A DNA stretch of 37,275 bases from contig CAMNAQ010000004.1 of NCBI GenBank assembly GCA_946531495.1, positions 1-37,275 of the forward strand. The letters are read 5' to 3'. Source of the DNA: an uncultured Lachnospiraceae bacterium (lineage in GTDB: Bacteria; Bacillota; Clostridia; Lachnospirales; Lachnospiraceae). Position 1 is the first letter of the stretch. The number at the start of each line of letters is the position of its first letter. The notes beneath the pieces were generated by a model. It had not been told where the DNA came from. It did not search any database and saw nothing but the letters and a program-made list of their open reading frames with translations. Made by a program: the position numbers and the translations under genes. This document shows, one piece after another, positions 1 to 10,456 of this stretch.

Positions 1-1
1 C

Positions 2-340
2 CACGCTTTCGAGGGACTCGATTACCTGCCGGATGAAATCCTATTCCGTGAAAAGGCTGCGTTCTCGGATGCAGTCGGTCACTCCATGGTAGATCACCTT
101 AAGGAATACGCCGAGACCAGATATACGCAGGAGGAATTCGAGGACGGCTGCAGAAAATATAAGCATGCACGTCCCTTCACCAAGGAATCCCTCCTCTACA
201 GAGAGATATTCGAAAGCTTCTATCCCGGACAGTCCCAGATGGTCAAGGATTTCTGGATGCCCAACAAAGAGTGGGAAGGATGCAACGTAAACGACCCCAG
301 CGCCCGTGTGCTCTCCAACTACGGAGCAAGCGGACAATAA
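2..340 (+). CDS. asnB: Asparagine synthase (glutamine-hydrolysing), C-terminal fragment; 5' end outside window
   Basis: Open frame from base 2 (HAFEGLDYLPDEILFREKAAFSDAVGHSMVDHLKEYAETR...SKESLLYREIFESFYPG...NDPSARVLSNYGASGQ) resembles the AsnB C-terminus (REK.AFSD.VGYSW.D.LKE; T.E.LYREIFE..FP; DPSGRA). Stop TAA at 338-340. Confidence 0.85.
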   Translation, partial: HAFEGLDYLPDEILFREKAAFSDAVGHSMVDHLKEYAETRYTQEEFEDGCRKYKHARPFTKESLLYREIFESFYPGQSQMVKDFWMPNKEWEGCNVNDPSARVLSNYGASGQ

Positions 341-426
341 TGGCGCCACCCATAATCCGGTGTCAGGAAACAGATTATAAACAGACAGGCAGGCTTTTAC
401 GCCTGATGATACAGGGAGTTAAGTAA

Positions 427-2016
427 ATGACTAAATACATCTTCGTAACAGGCGGTGTTGTATCGGGACTCGGAAAGGGAATAACCGCATCATCACTCGG
501 AAGGCTTCTTAAGGCAAGAGGACTTAAGGTCGCTGCCCAGAAGCTCGACCCGTATATCAATGTCGATCCCGGCACCATGAGCCCTTACCAGCATGGTGAG
601 GTTTATGTTACGGATGACGGAGCGGAGACCGATCTTGATCTCGGACATTATGAGAGATTCATTGACGAGGATCTGAATAAATTCTCGAATCTTACCTCCG
701 GAAGAGTCTACTGGAATGTTCTGAACCGCGAAAGAAGAGGTGAATATCTCGGGTCGACCGTTCAGATAATCCCTCATATCACCGACGAGATCAAGGATTT
801 TGTCTACAGTGTCGGAAAAAAGACTTCAGCAGATGTCGTTATCACGGAGATCGGAGGAACGGTCGGTGATATCGAATCCCAGCCCTTTATTGAGGCAGTA
901 AGACAGATATCTCTTGAGGTTGGAAAAGAAAATTCCCTGTTCATCCATGTGACACTGGTGCCGTTCCTGCACGGTTCCGATGAACACAAGTCCAAGCCCA
1001 CACAGCATTCGGTAAAGGAACTTCAGGGCATGGGAGTATCACCTAATATCCTTATCCTTCGCTGCGATGAACCCCTCGAAGACGAGATATTTAAAAAGAT
1101 CGCCCACTTCTGCAATGTTAAGGAAGACTGTGTTATAGAAAACATTACTCTTCCTCATCTGTATGAAGCTCCTCTGATGCTTGAGGATTCGGGCTTTTCG
1201 AAAATAGTATGCCGTGAACTCGGAATAGATGCGGGAGAACCTGATCTTAAGCACTGGAGAGAGATGGTCGATCGCATCAAGAATCTTCAGGACCATGTAA
1301 CGATAGGTCTTGTCGGAAAATATGTCCAGCTTCATGATGCATATCTTTCCGTTGCCGAGGCTCTTCGTCATGCAGGATACGAAAATTCCGCAAAAGTGGA
1401 TATAAAGTGGATCGATTCAGAGAAGATCACCGACGAAAATGCCGAAGAGACATTTAAGGATGTTGACGGTATCATCGTTCCGGGAGGCTTTGGGGACAGA
1501 GGCATAGAGGGGATGATAACTTCCGCAAAATATGCAAGGTGTAATAAGATACCCTATTTCGGAATATGCCTTGGAATGCAGATAGCAGCGATCGAATTTG
1601 CAAGAAATGTACTCGGGATAGAGGATGCGAATTCGGGAGAATTTGATGAGCTGTGCAAAAATAAGGTGATCGATTTTATGCCCGGACAAAGCGATAATGT
1701 GGATAAGGGCGGAACCTTAAGGCTCGGAGCATATCCCTGCAGGATAAAGCCCGGAAGCAATCTTGAAAGAGTGTACGGCAAGGATGAGATCTCGGAGCGC
1801 CACCGCCACAGATATGAATTCAATAATGAATACAGAGCTGCATTTGAAGAAGCCGGAGCTGTTTTTGCGGGCACATCACCTGATGACAGGCTCGTTGAGG
1901 AGATGGAACTTCCCGGAATGGATTTTTATATAGGAGTCCAGTATCATCCGGAATTTAAATCAAGACCTGATAAGGCTCATCCTCTTTTTGCGGGATTTAT
2001 AAAGAGCTGCTTATAG
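427..2016 (+). CDS. pyrG: CTP synthase
   Basis: [32 protein letters not shown] start, GGTVGDIES, GATase class [11 protein letters not shown] and HPEFKSRP motifs; 529 aa full length. Confidence 0.98.
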   Translation: MTKYIFVTGGVVSGLGKGITASSLGRLLKARGLKVAAQKLDPYINVDPGTMSPYQHGEVYVTDDGAETDLDLGHYERFIDEDLNKFSNLTSGRVYWNVLNRERRGEYLGSTVQIIPHITDEIKDFVYSVGKKTSADVVITEIGGTVGDIESQPFIEAVRQISLEVGKENSLFIHVTLVPFLHGSDEHKSKPTQHSVKELQGMGVSPNILILRCDEPLEDEIFKKIAHFCNVKEDCVIENITLPHLYEAPLMLEDSGFSKIVCRELGIDAGEPDLKHWREMVDRIKNLQDHVTIGLVGKYVQLHDAYLSVAEALRHAGYENSAKVDIKWIDSEKITDENAEETFKDVDGIIVPGGFGDRGIEGMITSAKYARCNKIPYFGICLGMQIAAIEFARNVLGIEDANSGEFDELCKNKVIDFMPGQSDNVDKGGTLRLGAYPCRIKPGSNLERVYGKDEISERHRHRYEFNNEYRAAFEEAGAVFAGTSPDDRLVEEMELPGMDFYIGVQYHPEFKSRPDKAHPLFAGFIKSCL

Positions 2017-2057
2017 AACTGCTTTTCAAATGATTCTGCAGTAAGGGAGGGAATAAT

Positions 2058-3488
2058 ATGTCCATTCATGAAGAATGCGGTGTTTTCGGAATAACGGGAG
2101 GATTTAACAAGGATATAGCCCGCGACGTGTATCACGGGCTGTATGCACTTCAGCACAGAGGGCAGGAGAGCTGCGGAATAGTTGTCAATGATGACGGAGT
2201 TTTTGAGACTCACAAGGATCTCGGGCTTGTGGGAGAGGTGTTTGGAGAAGTTGAGCTGGATGCCCTGCCGGGAGGCTGCATGGCGATAGGCCATGTAAGA
2301 TACGGAACCACCGGTGGTAACGTAAGAAACAATATACAGCCAATGGTGGTAAGTCACCAGAAGGGCAATCTTGCTCTTGCCCATAACGGTAATTTGGCCA
2401 ATTCTCTTGATCTTCGCGACTCGCTGGAGCTTTCCGGAGCTATTTTCCATTCGACCAGCGACACCGAGACTATATGCTATATGATAACGAGGGAGAGGAT
2501 AAAGACAGAAAGCATCGAAAAGGCGGTCTTATCGGCAATAAAATATCTTGAAGGAGCATACAGTCTTGTCATGATGTCTTCTGCCAAAATGCTTGCGGTG
2601 CGGGATCCAAACGGATTCCGGCCGCTTTGTTACGGCAAAAGGGAGGATGGAAGCTTTGTCGTGGCATCGGAAAGCTGTGCATTAAGCAGCGTCGGAGCTG
2701 CCTTCGTAAGGGATGTTGAGCCCGGTGAAATGCTTGTTTTTAAGGCCGATAAGCCCTTTGAGGAACCGGTTTCCTATCACTGTGAAGTTAAGACTAAAAA
2801 AAGTCCGTGTATTTTTGAATATATCTATTTTGCAAGACCGGATTCTGTGATAGATTGTATAGCGGTGCATGACACGAGGGTAAGGGCAGGAGAGATCCTT
2901 GCAAGGGAATATCCTGTAGATGCCGATGTTGTTGTGGGCGTTCCGGATTCCGGACTCGATGCCGCGATAGGCTATTCCAGAAGGAGCGGCATCCCCTATG
3001 AGATCGGCCTGGTCAAGAATAAATATGTGGGCAGAAGCTTCATAGCTCCTTCACAGGACCAGAGGACCGATACGGTGCGTATCAAGCTGAGCCCTGTCAG
3101 AAGCGTCCTTGAGGGAAAAAGGGTCGTTCTGATCGATGATTCCATAGTCCGCGGAACCACGAGCAAAAGGATAATAAATATTCTCAGAGATGCGGGAGCC
3201 AGCAAGATCCATCTTCGTATATCATCACCGCCGTTCAGACATCCGTGCTTTTATGGTGTTGACATAGATTCGGAAGATAAGCTTATTGCCAATCACCATA
3301 CTCCCGCAGAGATAGCTGCACTTACCGGCGCGGATTCCATAGGCTTTCTTCCTATAGAAAGTCTTCAGGAGATGAGCGGATGCAGTACCTTCTGCAGTGC
3401 ATGCTTTGACGGGGATTATCCGACTAAGATCCCGTCCGATCCAAGGAAAGACAGATTTGAGAAGAAACTTTCGGAGGCCGTAAGATGA
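2058..3488 (+). CDS. purF: Amidophosphoribosyltransferase
   Basis: EECGVFGI N-terminal nucleophile Cys after a short propeptide, LQHRGQESCGI, PRPP motif VVLIDDSIVRGTT; RBS GGAGGG upstream. Confidence 0.97.
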   Translation: MSIHEECGVFGITGGFNKDIARDVYHGLYALQHRGQESCGIVVNDDGVFETHKDLGLVGEVFGEVELDALPGGCMAIGHVRYGTTGGNVRNNIQPMVVSHQKGNLALAHNGNLANSLDLRDSLELSGAIFHSTSDTETICYMITRERIKTESIEKAVLSAIKYLEGAYSLVMMSSAKMLAVRDPNGFRPLCYGKREDGSFVVASESCALSSVGAAFVRDVEPGEMLVFKADKPFEEPVSYHCEVKTKKSPCIFEYIYFARPDSVIDCIAVHDTRVRAGEILAREYPVDADVVVGVPDSGLDAAIGYSRRSGIPYEIGLVKNKYVGRSFIAPSQDQRTDTVRIKLSPVRSVLEGKRVVLIDDSIVRGTTSKRIINILRDAGASKIHLRISSPPFRHPCFYGVDIDSEDKLIANHHTPAEIAALTGADSIGFLPIESLQEMSGCSTFCSACFDGDYPTKIPSDPRKDRFEKKLSEAVR

Positions 3489-4573
3489 TCTATAAGGGAA
3501 AGCCAAGAAAACTGATAATGGAAGACGGAAGCGTGTTTTTGGGAACAGGCTTTGGAGAAGACAGCTGTGACCGGGTCTGTGAGCTGGTGTTTAATACATC
3601 TCCCGTCGGGTATCAGGAGATAATGTCAGATCCTTCATATACCGATCAGTTTGTTACAATGGCCTATCCTCTTATAGGAAATTACGGCATCAACCGTGAT
3701 GATTACGAGACCAAGCATCCGACCATCGGAGGCTTTGTGGTAAGAGATTATAACGATCAGCCCTCCAATTTCAGGAGCTGTAAATCTTTTTCCGATACTC
3801 TTAAGGAACTCGGGATTCCCGGTATCACAGGCGTGGATACCAGACAGATAGTGCGAAGGATAAGGGATGTTGGTACAGGAAAAGCACTGATCACAGGCGC
3901 TGGCACATCTTTGGAGGATGGACTTAAGATAATCGCAGAGACAGAGCTTAAGCCCGATGCAGTTTCGAGAGTTAGCAGGAAGCTGATAGAGAACTACATC
4001 ACTGTCGGGGCGAAATATCACATTGCCGCAATTGATTTCGGAATGAAGGAAAATATTCTGAGATCATTCATTGAAAAGGGCTGTAGTGTTACTGTATTTC
4101 CCTGGAATGCGAAGGCTGAAGATGTTGAAGCCGTAAGGCCGGACGGGATCTTCCTTTCAAACGGCCCCGGAGATCCGGAGGATGTTAAGGAAGCGATAGA
4201 GCTTGTCAGGACACTTCGCGGTAAATATCCGATCTTCGGAATATGTCTCGGACATCAGATAATCTCTCTTGCATGCGGAGCTAAGACCTACAAATTAAAA
4301 TTCGGACACAGAGGAGGCAACCATCCGGTTAAGGAGCTTGAGACCGGAAGAACCGATATCACCTCTCAGAACCATTCATATGCTGTGGACGAAAATTCAC
4401 TTGAAGGAACCGGTCTTACGGTAACACACAGGAATCTTCTTGACGGGACCGTCGAGGGCGTAAGGTGTGAAGCGGACAGGATATTCAGTGTCCAGTATCA
4501 TCCTGAAAGCTGCCCCGGACCTCATGATGCCTCATATCTTTTTGACAGATTCTTAAGTCTTATGGATAAGTGA
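3485..4573 (+). CDS. carA: Carbamoyl-phosphate synthase small subunit
   Basis: GFGEDS...SPVGYQEIMSDPSYTDQ, GATase motif PIFGICLGHQ, QYHPESCPGPHD; 4-nt ATGA overlap with purF. Confidence 0.97.
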   Translation: MIYKGKPRKLIMEDGSVFLGTGFGEDSCDRVCELVFNTSPVGYQEIMSDPSYTDQFVTMAYPLIGNYGINRDDYETKHPTIGGFVVRDYNDQPSNFRSCKSFSDTLKELGIPGITGVDTRQIVRRIRDVGTGKALITGAGTSLEDGLKIIAETELKPDAVSRVSRKLIENYITVGAKYHIAAIDFGMKENILRSFIEKGCSVTVFPWNAKAEDVEAVRPDGIFLSNGPGDPEDVKEAIELVRTLRGKYPIFGICLGHQIISLACGAKTYKLKFGHRGGNHPVKELETGRTDITSQNHSYAVDENSLEGTGLTVTHRNLLDGTVEGVRCEADRIFSVQYHPESCPGPHDASYLFDRFLSLMDK

Positions 4574-4614
4574 CACTGTTGTCATGTTAATGTGACCGGT
4601 GTAGCGGATAATGA

Positions 4615-4645
4615 TATCACTTACAGAATGTGACGTTAAGTGATA
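4615..4645. promoter_or_regulatory. 8-bp perfect inverted repeat (TATCACTT - 15 nt - AAGTGATA) in the carA-carB spacer
   Basis: TATCACTT 4615-4622 and AAGTGATA 4638-4645; the spacer also has direct repeats AATGTGAC at 4589-4596 and 4627-4634. Confidence 0.5.
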
Positions 4646-4695
4646 GTAAAGGATGACAGACGATCAAGAAATGCTGTAAACGGAAGGTGTAAGAA

Positions 4696-7600
4696 ATGCC
4701 TAAGAGAACAGATATTAACAAGATACTGGTGATAGGCTCCGGCCCTATTGTGATAGGACAGGCTGCGGAATTCGACTATGCCGGAACCCAGGCCTGCCTT
4801 GCTCTAAAGGAAGAGGGATATGAGGTCATCCTCTGCAATTCAAATCCTGCGACGATAATGACTGATAAGTCGGTTGCTGACAGGGTTTATATGGAGCCTC
4901 TTAACCTTGAATATGTTGCGAGGATCATAAGGACCGAAAGACCTGATGCGATCCTTCCCGGTATCGGCGGACAGACCGGTCTTAATCTCGCGATGCAGCT
5001 GGAAAAGAAAGGCATACTTGCAGAATGCAGATGCGAGCTTCTCGGAACCGATTCTGCCAGCATAGAGATGGCCGAAGACAGGGAAGAGTTCAAGGAGCTG
5101 TGCGAGAGGATAGGGGAGCCTGTTCTTCCATCCATCGTAGTTCATAGTATAGATGAAGGAAAAAAGGCAGCTGAGGAGATAGGATACCCCGTTGTTCTCC
5201 GTCCCGCATTTACTCTCGGAGGAACAGGCGGCGGATTTGCGGATAATGAAGAAGAGCTTGTCACTCTTCTTGAGGCCGGACTTGAGCTTTCTCCCGTACA
5301 TGAGGTACTTGTTGAAAAGAGCGTAAAGGGATACAAGGAGATCGAGTATGAGGTGATCCGTGATGCGAGTGATACGGCTATCACCGTATGTAATATGGAA
5401 AACCTTGACCCGGTAGGTATCCATACCGGCGATTCGATAGTTGTATGTCCCTCGCAGACACTGACCGATAAAGAGTATCACATGCTCCGTGATTCGGCTC
5501 TTAAGCTCATAAGAGCGCTTAAGGTCTGCGGAGGATGTAATGTCCAGTTCGCACTGGATCCAAGATCATTCAAATATTATCTTATAGAGGTTAATCCCAG
5601 AGTATCGAGATCTTCAGCTCTTGCCTCCAAGGCATCCGGATATCCGATTGCGAGAGTCTCTGCCAAGATAAGCGTCGGATATAATCTTGAAGAGATACAG
5701 CTTGCCAATACTCCCGCATGCTTTGAGCCTGCGCTTGATTATATAGTTACCAAGATGCCCAGGTTCCCGTTTGATAAGTTCACCGACGCGAACCAGAGCC
5801 TCGGAACGCAGATGAAGGCTACCGGTGAGACCATGAGTATCGGAAGATGCTTTGAAGAGAGTCTTCTGAAAGCTGTAAGGAGCCTTGAATGCGGCGCATA
5901 TCACCTGTATATGCCCAAGTTCACCGATATGAGCGATGAGCAGCTCTGGGAGCCTGTAATGAAGATGACGGGTGACCGTATATTTGCGATCGCCGAGCTC
6001 CTTCGCCGCAGGGTCAGCCCGGAGGAAATCTCCTCAAAAACCGGAATAGATATGTTCTTCCTTGATAAGATCTACAATATCATCGAGGAAGAAAGCATCC
6101 TTTACGAGCATAAGAACGATCCCAAAGCGCTAAGGGATGCAAAGCGCATGGGCTTTTCGGATGTTGAGATCGCGGCTTTGTGGGAAGTTTCCGAGATGGA
6201 TGTCTTTGAACTCAGAAAGAAGGAGAAGATATTCCCCATCTACAAGATGATCGATACATGCGCCTCAGAGTTCGAAAGCTATGTTCCGTATTTTTACTCA
6301 ACATATGAAGGCGAGAATGAGTCGGTAGTATCGGACAAGCCTAAGGTAATAGTTCTGGGGGCGGGACCCATAAGGATAGGACAGGGCGTTGAATTTGATT
6401 ATTCAACCGTTCATGCAGTCAAGACCATTAAAGAATCGGGCTATGAAGCGATCGTCATAAACAACAATCCGGAGACCGTTTCAACAGATTATACAACCTC
6501 TGATAAGCTGTATTTTGAGCCTCTCTGTGTAGAGGATGTAATGAATATTATCGAGCTTGAAAAGCCTGAGGGAGTTGTTGCTACTTTAGGCGGACAGACT
6601 GCGGTCAATCTTGCGGAGCCTCTTCATAAACGAGGGGTAAAACTGATCGGAACAGACTGTGATGCAATTGCCCGTGCCGAAGACAGGGATCTTTTCGAGA
6701 AGCTTCTTGAGGATCTTGAAATCCCAGAGCCCAAGGGACTTGCGGTAACTTCGATAGAGGACGGGGTCAGGGCAGCGGAATCCATCGGATATCCCGTGCT
6801 GGTAAGGCCCAGTTTTGTCCTTGGCGGAAGAGCGATGCAGATAGTTTCCAAGGAAAAGGATTTAAGACATTATCTTCAGACCGCCGTTGAGATCGATGAG
6901 GACAGACCTGTGCTTGTAGACAGATATATAAGCGGCAAGGAACTTGAGGTCGATGCTATATGCGACGGCAGCGATGTATTTATCCCCGGGATCATGGAGC
7001 TTGTGGAGAGGACCGGAATCCATTCGGGCGACTCAATAAGCGTATATCCTACCTTCAGTGTTCCTGAAAAGGTTAAGGAAACAATAAAGGATTATACGAA
7101 AAGACTTGGCATCGGTATCGGCATCAGGGGGCTTTTCAACATACAGTTCATATGCGATAAGAACAATGATGTATTTATCATAGAGGTCAATCCCAGATCT
7201 TCAAGAACTGTTCCTTTCCTTTCCAAGGCGACCGGATTTGCACTTCCGGACATCGCAACAAGAGTAAGCCTCGGAATATCCCTAAGGGATCAGGGGATCA
7301 CGGATCTGGAGCCTGCTCCAAAGGATATGTGGTTTGTCAAGGCGCCGGTTTTCTCCTTCTCGAAGCTTTCGGGAATGGATGCATATCTGTCCCCTGAGAT
7401 GAAATCGACAGGTGAGGCCATAGGATATGACAAGCAGCTCCATCGTGCGATGTATAAGGCTCTTGTAGCGTCCGGCATCAGGCTTCAGAATTATGGAACT
7501 GTCACCTTCACTCTTGCGGATGAAGACAAGGAAGAAGCACTTCCACTTGCAAAGAGATTCTATGACATGGGCTTTAATATAGAGGCTACCACCATGACGG

Positions 7601-7869
7601 CTCTGTATTTCAAGGATCATGGTATCAGATGCAGGCTCCGCCATAAGCTGAGCGAAGGAAGCACCGAGATCCTGGATTCCATAAGCGCAGGATATGTAAG
7701 CTATGTCATCAATACAAGAGCGATCCTTTCGGGAGTGCATTACGAGGATGGCGTTGCCATAAGAAAATGCGCCAGTGAACACAGAGTCACAACATTTACT
7801 TCCCTCGATACCGTAAGAGTTCTTCTGGATGTACTTGAAGAGATGACTATAGGCGTAAGTCATCTTTAA
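4696..7869 (+). CDS. carB: Carbamoyl-phosphate synthase large subunit
   Basis: [34 protein letters not shown] start; duplicated ATP-grasp halves; C-terminal MGS-like domain; 1057 aa. Confidence 0.98.
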   Translation: MPKRTDINKILVIGSGPIVIGQAAEFDYAGTQACLALKEEGYEVILCNSNPATIMTDKSVADRVYMEPLNLEYVARIIRTERPDAILPGIGGQTGLNLAMQLEKKGILAECRCELLGTDSASIEMAEDREEFKELCERIGEPVLPSIVVHSIDEGKKAAEEIGYPVVLRPAFTLGGTGGGFADNEEELVTLLEAGLELSPVHEVLVEKSVKGYKEIEYEVIRDASDTAITVCNMENLDPVGIHTGDSIVVCPSQTLTDKEYHMLRDSALKLIRALKVCGGCNVQFALDPRSFKYYLIEVNPRVSRSSALASKASGYPIARVSAKISVGYNLEEIQLANTPACFEPALDYIVTKMPRFPFDKFTDANQSLGTQMKATGETMSIGRCFEESLLKAVRSLECGAYHLYMPKFTDMSDEQLWEPVMKMTGDRIFAIAELLRRRVSPEEISSKTGIDMFFLDKIYNIIEEESILYEHKNDPKALRDAKRMGFSDVEIAALWEVSEMDVFELRKKEKIFPIYKMIDTCASEFESYVPYFYSTYEGENESVVSDKPKVIVLGAGPIRIGQGVEFDYSTVHAVKTIKESGYEAIVINNNPETVSTDYTTSDKLYFEPLCVEDVMNIIELEKPEGVVATLGGQTAVNLAEPLHKRGVKLIGTDCDAIARAEDRDLFEKLLEDLEIPEPKGLAVTSIEDGVRAAESIGYPVLVRPSFVLGGRAMQIVSKEKDLRHYLQTAVEIDEDRPVLVDRYISGKELEVDAICDGSDVFIPGIMELVERTGIHSGDSISVYPTFSVPEKVKETIKDYTKRLGIGIGIRGLFNIQFICDKNNDVFIIEVNPRSSRTVPFLSKATGFALPDIATRVSLGISLRDQGITDLEPAPKDMWFVKAPVFSFSKLSGMDAYLSPEMKSTGEAIGYDKQLHRAMYKALVASGIRLQNYGTVTFTLADEDKEEALPLAKRFYDMGFNIEATTMTALYFKDHGIRCRLRHKLSEGSTEILDSISAGYVSYVINTRAILSGVHYEDGVAIRKCASEHRVTTFTSLDTVRVLLDVLEEMTIGVSHL

Positions 7870-7950
7870 GGTGCGGTGATAGGCTGGAGGTAGTGCGAAA
7901 TATCCTGATGCTGCCCCGGCCCGGGAAGATTATTAAAATATGCATTGTTT

Positions 7951-7992
7951 AAGGGTCTTTTTCAGCGTGTTCGTTGAAAACAGGCCCTTTTT
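7951..7992 (+). terminator. Rho-independent terminator after carB
   Basis: AAGGGTCTTTTTCA..GCGTGTTCGT..TGAAAACAGGCCCTTTTT: outer stem AAGGGTC/GGCCCTT (one G-U) plus inner TTTTCA/TGAAAA, then T run. Confidence 0.75.
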
Positions 7993-8053
7993 ATCGTATA
8001 TTGAAGTAGTATTTTTGTAATTTTTCATAGTGCTCCTTTGGAGGAAATCATAA

Positions 8054-10417
8054 ATGGCTGACTGGATCATAGTTGTTGATGACGATACCAGTAATCTTAA
8101 AATGGCGGGTCACATCCTGAGCAGGGCTAATATGCGTGTTACGGCGCTCAAGTCCGGACAGGCTTTGCTTGATTATGTTAAGGATAAGGGCATGCCGGAT
8201 CTTATTCTTCTTGATATCAACATGCCCGGAATGGACGGCTTTGAGACCCTGATGAAGCTCAGGAGCTATGAGACTGAAGCGGGATTTGAAGAGGTTCCCG
8301 TAATATTTCTTACCGCGGATGATAATGCCGATACCGAGACAATGGGATTCGAGGTGGGCGTTTCCGATTATATCAAGAAGCCCTTTGATCCCGCGGTTCT
8401 TCTCAGGAGGATCAGCAACATCCTGTCAAAGCAGGAGAAGATGCTCAATCTGAAGGTTGAGGCTACAAGGGACAAGCTTACGGGATTTCTTAACAAGATG
8501 TCCGGCAAGCATGAATTTACCAATCTGTGTGCATCCAAGCGCGGTGCACTTCTTATGATCGATCTGGACTCCTTCAAGCTTGTAAATGATATTTACGGAC
8601 ATGATATGGGAGACCGGATCCTTGAGGCTTTTTCGGCGATCATGTCGGAGGCGATCCCCGCAGGCGGTGTGTGCGCCAGAATGGGCGGGGATGAATTTGA
8701 AGCATTTCTTCCGGAGGTTACCGATGAGAGGATAATCACCGCTCTGTCAGATACTCTTAATTCAAAGCTCCTTGAAGAAGCCAGGAAACTCATGGGTGAG
8801 GGAATGGAGATCCCGCTGGGATGCTCTGTCGGCGCCTGCACGGTCCCTAAGTTTGGAAGGGAGTATGATGACCTGACAAAGCTTGCGGACAAGGCACTCT
8901 ACAAGGTCAAGAAGCAGGGAAAGCACGGATGTATAATGTACAGTCCGGCAATCTTTGATGATGAGGACGATTCACAGGATGTGGGGATCGAAGCGGTCAC
9001 TAAGATCTTAGAAGAGCGGTCGATTCCAAATGCAGCGCTCTGCCTTGATAAGGATTCCTTTGCTTATGTATATCGCTACATCATGCGATATATAAGCAGG
9101 AACCAGAGAACGGCCTGCAACGTGCTGATAAATCTGAGCTCTGACGAGGATGATGAGACTTTCGCAAGACTGAGTGATGAATTCGGTGAACATATCGGAG
9201 GATCTCTTCGCAAATCCGACCTTTTTATGAGGACCAGATCCAGCAGGTATTTTATCATGCTGTCGGATGTGCGTGAAGAATCTGCCGAGAAGGTTGTGAC
9301 AAGCCTTATAAATTCATGGCGCGAGCATCACGGCGATATTCTTAAGATTGCCTATGAACTCGAGTTTATAGGACTTGAGAAAAAGAAGGTAAGATCTACG
9401 GATGAGGTCAGGATCGTTGTGGTGGATGACGATGTTGCCAATCTTCAGATGGCAGGACATATCCTGAGTAAGGCCGGATACTATGTTACGGCACTAAAAT
9501 CCGGACAGGCGCTTATCGATCATCTCGATAAGCATATTCCGGATGCAATCCTTCTCGATATCAATATGCCGGGAATGGACGGCTTTGAGACCATCAAAAA
9601 ACTCAATTCAATGGAAAGGGAAATTTCCGATATTCCTGTCATTTTCCTTACAGCCGATGAAAGTGAAGAGGCTGAGCGTGACGGACTTGCACTTGGTGCA
9701 ATGGACTTCATCAAAAAGCCGTTTGTGCCTGAAGTGCTGCTGCTGAGAGTGCGCCATATAGTTGAACTCGTAAGACTGCAGAGATCTCTCAGCAATCAGG
9801 TTGAAAAGAAGACGAGAGAAAATAAAAATCTCTTCCTCCATGTTGTTCAGGCTCTCGCGGAGGCGATCGATACCAAAGACAGCTACACAAACGGACATTC
9901 CGCGCGTGTTGCCAAGTATTCAAGAGAGATAGCAAGAAGACATGGCTACAGGGATAAGCAGCTGGATGACATATATATAATCGGACTTCTTCATGATCTG
10001 GGTAAGATCATGATTCCGGATGAGATCATTAACAAGCCAAGCAAGCTTACCGATGAGGAGTATGCGATCATAAAGAGTCATCCCGTTTATGGGGCAAGGA
10101 TCCTTGAGAACATAAAAGAGATGCCATCTCTTGCCATAGGAGCCAAGTGGCATCACGAAAGATATGCGGGCGGAGGATATCCGGACGGTCTGATGGGAGA
10201 GGATATCCCGGAGGAAGCAAGAATCATCGCCGTAGCCGATGCATATGATGCGATGAGCAGCAGGCGAAGCTACAGAAGCGTTCTTCCCCAGGATGTTGTA
10301 AGGGATGAGATAGAGAAGGGAAAGGGCATACAATTTGATCCGGAATTTGCGGATATCATGCTTCGTATGATAGACGAAGATCCGGAATATTCAATGTGCG
10401 ATCACAGCGAAGGCTGA
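8054..10417 (+). CDS. Response regulator: REC-GGDEF-(degenerate GGDEF-like)-REC-HD-GYP, putative bifunctional c-di-GMP enzyme
   Basis: Two near-duplicate receivers (VVDDDTSNLKMAGHILS...LLDINMPGMDGFET and VVDDDVANLQMAGHILS...LLDINMPGMDGFET), intact RMGGDEF, HD-GYP signature LLHDLGKI...HHERYAGGGYPDGL. Confidence 0.93.
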   Translation: MADWIIVVDDDTSNLKMAGHILSRANMRVTALKSGQALLDYVKDKGMPDLILLDINMPGMDGFETLMKLRSYETEAGFEEVPVIFLTADDNADTETMGFEVGVSDYIKKPFDPAVLLRRISNILSKQEKMLNLKVEATRDKLTGFLNKMSGKHEFTNLCASKRGALLMIDLDSFKLVNDIYGHDMGDRILEAFSAIMSEAIPAGGVCARMGGDEFEAFLPEVTDERIITALSDTLNSKLLEEARKLMGEGMEIPLGCSVGACTVPKFGREYDDLTKLADKALYKVKKQGKHGCIMYSPAIFDDEDDSQDVGIEAVTKILEERSIPNAALCLDKDSFAYVYRYIMRYISRNQRTACNVLINLSSDEDDETFARLSDEFGEHIGGSLRKSDLFMRTRSSRYFIMLSDVREESAEKVVTSLINSWREHHGDILKIAYELEFIGLEKKKVRSTDEVRIVVVDDDVANLQMAGHILSKAGYYVTALKSGQALIDHLDKHIPDAILLDINMPGMDGFETIKKLNSMEREISDIPVIFLTADESEEAERDGLALGAMDFIKKPFVPEVLLLRVRHIVELVRLQRSLSNQVEKKTRENKNLFLHVVQALAEAIDTKDSYTNGHSARVAKYSREIARRHGYRDKQLDDIYIIGLLHDLGKIMIPDEIINKPSKLTDEEYAIIKSHPVYGARILENIKEMPSLAIGAKWHHERYAGGGYPDGLMGEDIPEEARIIAVADAYDAMSSRRSYRSVLPQDVVRDEIEKGKGIQFDPEFADIMLRMIDEDPEYSMCDHSEG

Positions 10418-10456
10418 AACACAGCGTTAGGGGTATGACAGACTTTTTGCGAGAGG

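Noticed and set aside
341-426. Possible pyrG leader attenuator (CAGGC-TTTTAC-GCCTG hairpin at 390-405)
   Set aside because: Only a 5-bp stem, not followed by a T run, and no initial G-run or matching antiterminator as in the B. subtilis pyrG reiterative-transcription mechanism.
4840-5481. 213-aa minus-strand ORF inside carB
   Set aside because: Overlaps a highly conserved enzyme gene in antisense; no independent support.
8029-8052. CTCC-TTT-GGAG mini-hairpin at the RBS of the REC-GGDEF-HD-GYP gene
   Set aside because: Only a 4-bp stem with a 3-nt loop; too weak to call as a regulatory element.
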